64,000 nt of DNA from Tepidanaerobacter acetatoxydans Re1 (lineage in GTDB: Bacteria > Bacillota > Thermosediminibacteria > Thermosediminibacterales > Tepidanaerobacteraceae), in NCBI RefSeq assembly GCF_000328765.2, contig NC_019954.2, positions 314,501 to 378,500 of the forward strand, given 5' to 3'. The notes under the pieces were generated by a model. That model ran no database searches. It saw nothing but the letters and a program-made list of their open reading frames with translations, and was not told the origin of the DNA. Position numbers and translations under genes: made by a program. This document shows positions 18,305 to 25,613 of this stretch, piece after piece. The stretch's first letter is position 1; the number at the start of each line of letters is the position of its first letter.

Positions 18305-18973
18305 TTGATAATTTCGCAAAATAAACCCTTTGAAGAAATAACTGAGTATTTAAAAGACTGCGAAAAAATTGTATTAATAGGTTGCGCTCAATGTGCTACT
18401 GCATGTAAGAGCGGCGGTGAAGAAGAATTAATAGCCATGAAAAAGAGATTAGAAGAAATCGGTAAGCAGGTTTTAGCTTTTATTGTGCCTGAAACCAGTT
18501 GCAACTATCTTTTGATTAGAAGAGATCTTAAGAAGATAAAAGATGAAATAAATGAGGCGGATGCCATTTTATCATTTGCATGCGGAGATGGGACTCAAAC
18601 TATCGCAAAGCAGGTAAAGATTCCGGTCTATCCAGGTAATGATACATTATTTGTCGGGGAAGTTGAAAGGGTTGGTCAATACAGCGAAGCATGTAGAACT
18701 TGTGGAGAATGTGTGTTGGGATTGACGGGAGGTATTTGTCCGGTGACTCGTTGTGCCAAATCTTTGCTGAATGGTCCATGCGGTGGTGCAAAAGATGGAA
18801 AATGTGAAGTAAATCCGGAAAATGACTGTGCTTGGATTTTAATATATAAAAGGCTGAAAGAATTAGGGCAAGTAGAAAACTTAATTCAAATACAGCAGCC
18901 TAAGGACTATTCTAAGACCACATATCCGAGAAACCTCAACTTACGAGAGAAAGATGGGGGTGGAAGGCAATGA
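18305..18973 (+). CDS. metV: methylene-THF reductase accessory Fe-S protein MetV
   Basis: 222 residues from TTG 18305 behind AAAGGAGG. Cysteine-rich: GCAQCATACKSGG near residue 25, then CRTCGECVLG, GGICPVTRCAKSLLNGPCGG and CEVNPENDCAW in the C-terminal third. This is the MetV (MTHFR C-terminal domain) protein that binds MetF in acetogens and feeds it electrons through iron-sulfur clusters. Its stop overlaps the metF start (ATGA), which supports a complex. Confidence 0.94.
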   Translation: MIISQNKPFEEITEYLKDCEKIVLIGCAQCATACKSGGEEELIAMKKRLEEIGKQVLAFIVPETSCNYLLIRRDLKKIKDEINEADAILSFACGDGTQTIAKQVKIPVYPGNDTLFVGEVERVGQYSEACRTCGECVLGLTGGICPVTRCAKSLLNGPCGGAKDGKCEVNPENDCAWILIYKRLKELGQVENLIQIQQPKDYSKTTYPRNLNLREKDGGGRQ

Positions 18974-19845
18974 GTTTGTTGCAAAAAGCTCTTGAAAGCG
19001 GTGAGTTTGCAGTTACTGCCGAATTGGCACCACCAAAAGGAACTGATTTTTCTCATGCCCTGCAGAATGCAGAATTATTTGGAGATAGAGTTCATGCTAT
19101 AAATGTTACAGATTTTCAATCATCATCATTGAAAGCAACTTCTTTAGCTATGTGCAAAGCTTTAATCGATTTAGGATTAGAGCCTGTCTTTCAAATAACC
19201 GGGCGTGATCGAAATAGAATAGCGATACAGGGAGAAATGCTGTCGGCGGGATTTTTTGGGGTAAAAAACCTGTTAGCCCTTACCGGAGACCATACTACCG
19301 TTGGTGATAATCCAGGTGCAAAGCCGGTATATGACTTAGACAGTATTGGGATTTTGCAGGCAGCTACAATGCTGGCAAGTGGTGTTGATATGGGTGGAAA
19401 TAAGCTTGAAGGAAGCCCGTCCTTCTTCTTGGGAGCAAGTGTAACTCCGGAATATGATCCCATTGAACTGCAATTAATCAAAATGAAAAAGAAAATAATT
19501 GCCGGAGCAAAATTTTTTCAGACTCAAGCAGTATACGATATCCGGACAATGGAAAAATTTAAGGAAATAACAAAACATTTAAATACTAAGATACTAGTCG
19601 GTATTATTCCACTAAAATCAGCGGGCATGGCAAGGTTTATGAATAAAAAGATTCCGGGAATAAATGTACCTGACGAATTGATTGACAGATTAAAGTTGAG
19701 TAAAGATCCGGTGCAGGAGGGTATTAAAATTGCCGGCGAGTTTATCGTTGAACTAAAAAACCGGAATTTATGCGATGGTGTTCATATAATGGCAATTGGT
19801 GCGGAAGAAAACGTACCCTTGATTTTAGATGCAGCGGAACTTTAA
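18970..19845 (+). CDS. metF: methylenetetrahydrofolate reductase
   Basis: 291 residues, TIM barrel with TAELAPPKGTD at the start, LALTGDHTTVGDNPGAKPVYDLDS (flavin and folate region), KKKIIAGAKFFQTQAVYD and ILVGIIPLKSAGMARFMN. It reduces methylene-THF to methyl-THF or oxidises methyl-THF when methyl groups are burned. It is overlapped by metV and followed 17 bases later by lpdA. Confidence 0.95.
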   Translation: MSLLQKALESGEFAVTAELAPPKGTDFSHALQNAELFGDRVHAINVTDFQSSSLKATSLAMCKALIDLGLEPVFQITGRDRNRIAIQGEMLSAGFFGVKNLLALTGDHTTVGDNPGAKPVYDLDSIGILQAATMLASGVDMGGNKLEGSPSFFLGASVTPEYDPIELQLIKMKKKIIAGAKFFQTQAVYDIRTMEKFKEITKHLNTKILVGIIPLKSAGMARFMNKKIPGINVPDELIDRLKLSKDPVQEGIKIAGEFIVELKNRNLCDGVHIMAIGAEENVPLILDAAEL

Positions 19846-19862
19846 ATATGGGAGGAATCCAA

Positions 19863-21236
19863 ATGAGATTAGTAGTAATAGGAGCAGGGCCGGGTGGGTA
19901 TGAAGCAGCTATAAAAGCAGCCAAACTAGGAGCTAAAGTGAGTATTATCGAAAAGGATAAAGTTGGTGGTACTTGCTTAAATCGCGGCTGCATACCTACA
20001 AAATCTTTATTGGCTTCTTCAGATGTATTTGGGATTGTTAATAATGCCCAAAAGTTTGGAGTAAACATAACAGGTCAAGTGAGTGCCGACTTTTCCGAAA
20101 TGATGAACAGAAAAAATAAATTAGTTTCGCAAATGGTAAATGGTATCGAATTTCTGCTTAAAAAGAATGGCATAGAGATTATAAAAGGCGTAGGTAAACT
20201 TATAGATAAAAACCTGGTTGAAGTTACAAAAGATGACGGTTCAAAGGAAATCTTAAGAGCAGATAAGATAATTCTTGCAACTGGGTCGATACCTGTATGT
20301 CCCGGATTATTTAACTATGATGGAAAATATATAATTACCAGTGATGAAGTGTTAAACCTCGAGAAAATTCCTGATTCTATGATAATTGTCGGTGGCGGCG
20401 TAATTGGCTGCGAAATAGGCCAGTTTTTGCGGCGGCTGGGAACGGAAGTGACAATAGTTGAAATGATGCCGCAGATACTGCCTATGGAAGATGAAGATGT
20501 AGCAAAACAGTTAATTCGGCAGTTTAAGAAGGATAAAATCAAAATAATTACAGGGAAAGGCATTACTTCCGTTAAAGTAGAAAACAATAGGGTAATTGCA
20601 GGCGTGGAAAATACTATGCTTGAAGCTGACATGATGATGGTTTCCATCGGAAGGAAACCATTTACGGAAGAATTGGGACTGGAAAATGCAGGGATTGAAA
20701 CAGATAAGAGAGGCAGGATTCCCGTAAATAGGAAATTGGAAACATGTGCAGAAGGTATTTATGCAATAGGTGATATTATTGATACACCGTTTTTGGCTCA
20801 TGTAGCTTCAAAAGAGGGTGTAATTGCTGCCGAAAATGCTCTGGGTGGCGACAAGGAAGTTGCATACCATGCCGTCCCCAGATGTGTCTACACAGAACCA
20901 GAAGTTGCTGCTGTAGGATTGACTGAATCTGAGCTTAAAGTTGCGGCTAAAGCATATAAAATCGGAACCTTTGACTTTAGAGGTTTGGGCAAGGCCCAAG
21001 TTATTGATAAAATACAGGGATTTGTAAAGGTTATAACAGATGAAAATGATAAACTAATCGGTGCTTCAGTGGTAGGTCCCAATGCAACAGATTTGTTGGC
21101 AGAACTGACATTAGCAGTTCACCTTGGACTTTCTGCTGAACAAGTGGGCGATGTTATTCATCCGCATCCAACCCTGAGTGAGGCTATAATGGAAGCCTTG
21201 CACGATGTACACGGTCAAAGCGTACATAAAGTATAA
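19863..21236 (+). CDS. lpdA: dihydrolipoamide dehydrogenase
   Basis: 457 residues from ATG 19863 (GGGAGG upstream); the in-frame ATG at 19770 lies inside metF and is rejected. FAD-binding GAGPGGYEAAIKAAKLGA, redox disulfide GGTCLNRGCIPTKSLL, NAD-binding IVGGGVIGCEIGQFLRRLG, and C-terminal HPHPTLSEAIMEA with the catalytic His-Glu. Next to gcvH it serves as L-protein of glycine cleavage, or links lipoyl-protein redox to the folate pathway. Confidence 0.95.
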   Translation: MRLVVIGAGPGGYEAAIKAAKLGAKVSIIEKDKVGGTCLNRGCIPTKSLLASSDVFGIVNNAQKFGVNITGQVSADFSEMMNRKNKLVSQMVNGIEFLLKKNGIEIIKGVGKLIDKNLVEVTKDDGSKEILRADKIILATGSIPVCPGLFNYDGKYIITSDEVLNLEKIPDSMIIVGGGVIGCEIGQFLRRLGTEVTIVEMMPQILPMEDEDVAKQLIRQFKKDKIKIITGKGITSVKVENNRVIAGVENTMLEADMMMVSIGRKPFTEELGLENAGIETDKRGRIPVNRKLETCAEGIYAIGDIIDTPFLAHVASKEGVIAAENALGGDKEVAYHAVPRCVYTEPEVAAVGLTESELKVAAKAYKIGTFDFRGLGKAQVIDKIQGFVKVITDENDKLIGASVVGPNATDLLAELTLAVHLGLSAEQVGDVIHPHPTLSEAIMEALHDVHGQSVHKV

Positions 21237-21278
21237 TTCTGCAGGCAAAAATCATGTAAAAACGAAAGAGGTTTAAAA

Positions 21279-21350
21279 ATGGATTGTAAAGTAATGCACC
21301 GGAAATTCGACATTTGTTTGACTTTTAGCATTAAAACTTATAAACATTAA
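21279..21350 (+). CDS. possible 23-residue small ORF between lpdA and gcvH
   Basis: ATG 21279 lies 7 bases after AAAGAGG and opens a 23-codon frame with two Cys and basic residues, ending at TAA 21348-21350, 21 bases before gcvH. Nothing in it is recognised. The support is only the ribosome binding site and position; it may be chance. Confidence 0.25.
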   Translation: MDCKVMHRKFDICLTFSIKTYKH

Positions 21351-21371
21351 GTTGGAAAAGGAGAGAATCGA

Positions 21372-21746
21372 ATGAAGTTTCCCGATAATTTAATTTATAA
21401 CAAAGAACATTTATGGGTGAAGGTAGAAGGTAATACTGCCTATGTAGGCATTACCGACTATGCTCAAGATCAACTGGGAGAAATACTGTACGTAGACTTA
21501 CCGGAAGTCGGCCAAGAGTTTTCCAAGGGCGATCAATTTAGCGAGGTGGAATCCTCGAAAGTAAATTCAACACTAATGTTGCCTTTTTCCGGTGTCGTAT
21601 TGGAAGTCAACGAAAAACTGGATGACGAGCCTGAATATATAAACGCGGCACCTTATGACGCGTGGATTGCCAAGTTTGAATTGAATAGTCCTGAAGAACT
21701 GAATGATATGATAAGTGCATCAGTATATGAAGAGGGATTAGAATAA
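21372..21746 (+). CDS. gcvH: glycine cleavage H-like lipoyl protein
   Basis: 124 residues, ATG 21372 after AAAAGGAGAG. Fold signature LWVKVEGNTAYVGITDYAQDQLG and the lipoylation hairpin EVESSKVNSTLMLPFSG, with the Lys in place. It differs from the second H protein of this window (62832), which has the standard ESVKAASDL. Clustering with lpdA and folate genes suggests it shuttles methylene or amino-methyl units between glycine cleavage and the folate branch. Confidence 0.9.
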   Translation: MKFPDNLIYNKEHLWVKVEGNTAYVGITDYAQDQLGEILYVDLPEVGQEFSKGDQFSEVESSKVNSTLMLPFSGVVLEVNEKLDDEPEYINAAPYDAWIAKFELNSPEELNDMISASVYEEGLE

Positions 21747-21859
21747 GGTATTATATTCAGCAGGGCGGCGCAAAGCTATGCTCAAAGACTGCTATTGTGT
21801 ATATTTACCGTTATATTTATTGAATTTTGAGTCTGTGGTTATCATCTCGGTTTTATTAT

Positions 21860-21888
21860 TTGAAAAATTTAGCATATAGTGATATTAT
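21860..21888 (+). promoter_or_regulatory. promoter of the corrinoid protein 3-GntR unit
   Basis: TTGAAA (21860-21865), 17 bases, TATTAT (21883-21888). No TGTATATACA palindrome accompanies it, unlike the three methyl-locus promoters. Confidence 0.55.
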
Positions 21889-21951
21889 TATGATGACAAG
21901 ATTGAAGATATTTCTGACTTTTGTGCCTGGGCTTGTGAAGGGAGGGGCATA

Positions 21952-22638
21952 ATGGACGAATTAATAATTAAAGCAGTGGAAGAACTAGACGAAGATAAGG
22001 TTGTAAAATTAGCCAATAAAGCGTTGAATGATGGTATGGAACCTTTCTATCTATTGAACTTAATTAAAGAAGGGATGAACAGGGTAGGTAAATTATACGA
22101 AAATAAGCAGTATTTTATAGCAGATCTTATTATGGCAGGACTTATTTTTAAAGAGGTTTTGAAACTTGATAAGATGGCGGCTCAACTTCATAACGATGAC
22201 AGTAAAAAAATCGGAAGAGTATTAATCGGAACTGTAAAAGGTGATCTGCACGATATTGGTAAAGATATTTTTAGAGGCATGATGGAAGCAAATAAATTCG
22301 ATGTTATTGATCTTGGAGTCGACGTAGGTAAAGAGTCATTTGTGAAAGGTGTACAAAAATATCAGCCGGATATTGTCGGCTTAAGTGGTGTGCTAAACTA
22401 CACAATAGAATCAATGAAGGAAACGGTAGAGGCGTTAAATGAAGCCGGTCTGAGGAGTAATATACTAATCATTTTGGGAGGTAACCATCTTACTAAAGAA
22501 GCATGTGAGTATGTGGGCGCTGATTATTACACAAAGGATGCATCGGTTGGCGTTAAATACTGCAAAAAATGGATAAAAACTAAATATCAAACAAGGAGTA
22601 TCAATAATGGGATTACCGATTTATCTTCAAATCGTTGA
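21952..22638 (+). CDS. corrinoid protein 3, co-transcribed with a regulator
   Basis: 228 residues, ATG 21952 behind GGGAGGGGC. Cap domain (MNRVGKLYENKQYFIADLIMAGLIF) and B12 domain with DLHDIGKD, GLSGVLNYTIESMK and GGNHLTKEACE. It has about 20 extra C-terminal residues beyond the other two copies, which overlap the start of the downstream GntR gene by 32 bases. It has no methyltransferase gene beside it. It may serve the partnerless methyltransferases upstream or, speculatively, report corrinoid methylation to the regulator. Confidence 0.9.
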   Translation: MDELIIKAVEELDEDKVVKLANKALNDGMEPFYLLNLIKEGMNRVGKLYENKQYFIADLIMAGLIFKEVLKLDKMAAQLHNDDSKKIGRVLIGTVKGDLHDIGKDIFRGMMEANKFDVIDLGVDVGKESFVKGVQKYQPDIVGLSGVLNYTIESMKETVEALNEAGLRSNILIILGGNHLTKEACEYVGADYYTKDASVGVKYCKKWIKTKYQTRSINNGITDLSSNR

Positions 22639-23565
22639 AGACATAAAAGAAAAAATTAATACAGGACAATTAAAACCTGGTGACGCCATATACTCTGAAA
22701 ACGCTTTAAGTAAGGCCTATAATGCCCGTCTAACCCTGCAAGTCCAGCCATTGATGTATCAAAAGGAAAATCTTTTAAGAATTTTTCAATTGCTTTTAGG
22801 GATTTTTCAGGATCATAAGCCAAATCATATTGCGTAAAGCCTGAATAACTTGCAACAATCTCCCCGCCGATTCCCCAACATGGAACCCTAGCCGGCTCTT
22901 CGAGATTTATAGCCGCCTCTATACGGTCAAGGCGCTCCTTAGCAAGCTCAAGCCGCATGACGGTGAGAAAAGGACTGGCTATTTTAGCCAGCGAAGGGTA
23001 TATATATTCTATTCCGGGTAAAGGCAACTTTGTTCAGCAACCTGATAGCAGTATATATACCCTTTATTACGATGAAATGAATAATTTCATAAATAGTGTT
23101 GACAGAACCAAACTTTTAGAAGTTAATATTATAATGCCGACTTATAAGCTTATTAATGAATTAAAAATAACTAAAAATAAAAAAGTAATACTGATTCGAA
23201 GATTGTTTTATACCGATGGTGAACCGGTAGCGTATGACGTGAAATATTTACCTTATTATAAAGGCATGCCGATCGTAGAAAAAGAAATACGATATGCGAC
23301 ATTCCCTGAAATGGTATCAAAGAATACATCGCTTTTTGCAATAAAAAAGGAACTAATTATTTCAGCTCAAGTACCGGATGAAGAAATTCGAAAATATTTA
23401 AACATATATAATGAAGTTCCTCTGATGGTAGTTGAACAAAAACTTTATGATATTGATAACAAACCTATGGGACTGGGAATAACGTATTTCAGGAGTGATT
23501 ATTGCAAACTCTATGCTGAGGCGTCATTTAGTGATAAAACAGCTCAAGAAAAAGTTACAACTTAG
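22607..23565 (+). pseudogene. GntR/UTRA-family transcription regulator, split by an inserted inverted gene fragment
   Basis: ATG 22607 (AAGGAG upstream) begins a GntR winged helix-turn-helix: YLQIVEDIKEKINTGQLKPG then SENALSKAYN. The frame then enters foreign sequence and stops at 22837. The missing continuation, SRMTVRKGLAILASEGYIY, starts at 22952 and runs through the wing (GKGNFVQQ) and a UTRA ligand domain to 23565. Removing 224 bases (22726-22949) restores an uninterrupted and consensus-like reading: AYN-A-SRMTVRKG. The insert length is not a multiple of 3, so the protein is broken inside the recognition-helix region. A restart at ATG 22957 is possible but has no ribosome binding site. 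The intact ancestor was probably the local repressor or activator of the methyl locus. Confidence 0.9.
22724..22949 (-). repeat. 226-bp perfect inverted copy of the class A methyltransferase 5' region
   Basis: On the - strand this segment encodes ELAKERLDRIEAAINLEEP and on to AGLAGLDG, identical to the protein at 12221. The DNA matches 12248-12473 base for base as far as I can check by eye. The ends share 2 bases (GC) and 1 base (C) with the target, and there is no target-site duplication and no loss of target sequence. It looks like a recent templated or microhomology-driven insertion, or an assembly error. Confidence 0.93.
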
Positions 23566-23575
23566 CAGAAAAACC

Positions 23576-23608
23576 AAAACCTTTGCAATTATAATTGCAA
23601 AGGTTTTT
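23576..23608 (+). terminator. intrinsic terminator after the GntR gene
   Basis: The perfect 15-base arms 23576-23590 and 23593-23607 are followed by a T run. It ends the corrinoid protein 3-GntR transcript. Confidence 0.88.
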
Positions 23609-23686
23609 TAATAAAAAAAGAGGACAAATATAGGTAGTTGTAGAATACTAATGAGATAAAGCTTTATTTAATGGAGGGGAAAATTA

Positions 23687-25561
23687 ATGAGCGGTAGAAA
23701 AACAAGAAAAGCATCTATAGTATTTCTTACAATAATTCTGATTCTAGCATTTGGTTCAACTCAGGTTATGGCTGCCGGTTTTACGGATATAACCGCTACA
23801 AAATACGATTGGGCACGACCGTATATAGAGAAAATGAATCTTTTGGGAGTTGTAAAAGGTGTGACAGAAACTACTTACGGCCCTGATGATTCTGTGACAA
23901 GAGAGCAACTTATTACCATGTTGGTCAGGCTTATGGGGTGGGAAAGTCAGGCAACTGGCAAAAGTCTGCCTTCAACTTTTCCCAAGGCTAATTCAGTGGC
24001 ACCCTGGGCACGAGGATATGTGGCGGTGGCTGTGGAAAAGGGGATTGTATCCGATGAAGACTTGGAAAATTTCAGACCGGCAGATGCGGCTACAAGGTCA
24101 GAAGTTGCTGTTTTTGCGGTAAAAGCCATAGGGCTTGGACAAGAAGCCGAAAGCCGTGAAAATTTAAATGCCTCTTTAACTTTTAACGATGGTTATTTGA
24201 TCGAGCTGAAAGCCAGGCCGTATATAGAAATAGCTGTTGAAAAGGGAATCATGAAGGGATTTCCGGACGGCAGCTTTAAACCTAATGATAAGGTTACCAG
24301 GGCTCAAATAGCTACAGTACTTCATAATATAACCAAACTTGAAAAAACTAATAATATCATGGTTCAAGGTGTAGTCAAAAATGTGGATTCAACATTACTG
24401 CCTTCTTTTGATTTAAAATTAGGTGACGGCAGTTCTAAAACATATACTGTGGATACCAATACTTTAATCTATAAAGAAGATGCAGATGGCAATTTAACCA
24501 GCGCACAGCTAAAAGACATAAAATCTGGCGATACTGTCAACATAATAGCTAGCAGAAATACGGCACAATATGTAGAGGTTGCTTACGGTAAACAGGCTAC
24601 CATTGTTGAGGATGAGGATGAGGATGAAGACGAAGACAAGGTCATAAAAGGAATAATCCGAGGAGTTAACATATCGGCGAATGTTCTTACTATTGAAAAC
24701 CAAGATAATGATAAATATGAAAGCTATAATATAGCATCAGATGTAAAAATAAGACGTGATGGCACAACCTCCGACATCTATAAACTAATGATAGGGGATA
24801 CCGCTGCTGTTACTGTAACAGACGGCAAAATAGTAAGAATAGAGGCGGAAACTGCTACTAAAGAAATTATGGGTGTAATAACTGACATTACATTTATTTC
24901 CAAAAACCCCACAATTACAATTGAAGATGAGGACGGCAAAGAGAATGACTACGAATTAGATAAGAATGCAACAATACGCAAAAACAGCAGAAGTGCAGAT
25001 GTCAGCGACCTCAAAATTGGTGATGAAGTAAAGCTGACTTTAGAATATGGCGTAGGTACAAGGGTTGTTGCCACAAGCACAAAACAGGATATAAGCGGAA
25101 CGGTGAAAGCAGTAACGCTTGCTGATATTAATTCTGTTACCGTGATAGACGACAAAGGCAGGGAACACATACTTACAATAACCAGAGATACCGAAATAAC
25201 AAAAGATAGAAAGCAAATAGATGTAACGGATATTCGGCCGAACTACTATGTGGATATAGAAGCTGAAAATGATGAGGCTATAAGCATAGATGTAACTGTT
25301 CGAAGTGTCAAGGAAACAATAAGGGGCACTGTAGTTAATATAAATGAAGATGTTAAAGTTATAGTAATCAGTATAAAAAATGATGATGGCACAAAAAGCA
25401 CGCAACATGTGTATTATACCAGCGATACCATATTATACAAGGAAAATAGAGAAGTTAGGATAAGTAGGATTGCTGAAGGCGACGAAGTTATATGTATAGG
25501 CAGTTATGAGGGAGGCCTGTTTTTCGCAGATACCGTCCATGATCTTACTATTTCTGATTAG
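23687..25561 (+). CDS. secreted S-layer-homology protein with five beta repeats
   Basis: 624 residues, ATG 23687 after GGAGGGG. A signal peptide (hydrophobic VFLTIILILAFG, cleavage after VMA) precedes three SLH domains up to about residue 220, with the typical PYIEKMNLLGVVKG, VTREQL, FPDGSFKPNDKVTRAQIA elements. Next come about five repeats of some 75 residues, each starting near IxGxVxxV and holding a DLKIGDxV-like turn. An acidic linker of alternating Glu and Asp lies near residues 304-318. SLH domains anchor proteins to secondary cell-wall polymer; the repeats resemble DUF5666-like beta domains. A secreted protease gene follows in the same direction. Confidence 0.88.
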   Translation: MSGRKTRKASIVFLTIILILAFGSTQVMAAGFTDITATKYDWARPYIEKMNLLGVVKGVTETTYGPDDSVTREQLITMLVRLMGWESQATGKSLPSTFPKANSVAPWARGYVAVAVEKGIVSDEDLENFRPADAATRSEVAVFAVKAIGLGQEAESRENLNASLTFNDGYLIELKARPYIEIAVEKGIMKGFPDGSFKPNDKVTRAQIATVLHNITKLEKTNNIMVQGVVKNVDSTLLPSFDLKLGDGSSKTYTVDTNTLIYKEDADGNLTSAQLKDIKSGDTVNIIASRNTAQYVEVAYGKQATIVEDEDEDEDEDKVIKGIIRGVNISANVLTIENQDNDKYESYNIASDVKIRRDGTTSDIYKLMIGDTAAVTVTDGKIVRIEAETATKEIMGVITDITFISKNPTITIEDEDGKENDYELDKNATIRKNSRSADVSDLKIGDEVKLTLEYGVGTRVVATSTKQDISGTVKAVTLADINSVTVIDDKGREHILTITRDTEITKDRKQIDVTDIRPNYYVDIEAENDEAISIDVTVRSVKETIRGTVVNINEDVKVIVISIKNDDGTKSTQHVYYTSDTILYKENREVRISRIAEGDEVICIGSYEGGLFFADTVHDLTISD

Positions 25562-25613
25562 AATTGGAAAACAGATTTAGATATCAATAAAATATATTTA
25601 GGAATTGATATTA

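Noticed and set aside
21952-22638. Idea that corrinoid protein 3 is a CarH-type light sensor
   Set aside because: It lacks a DNA-binding domain and keeps the methyltransferase-cognate cap and DLHDIGKD motif, so it belongs to the methyl-carrier group.
22656-23027. - strand frame of 123 codons encoding methyltransferase-like sequence
   Set aside because: It is just the inverted 226-bp copy plus antisense GntR sequence; it has no ribosome binding site and covers only about 75 family residues.
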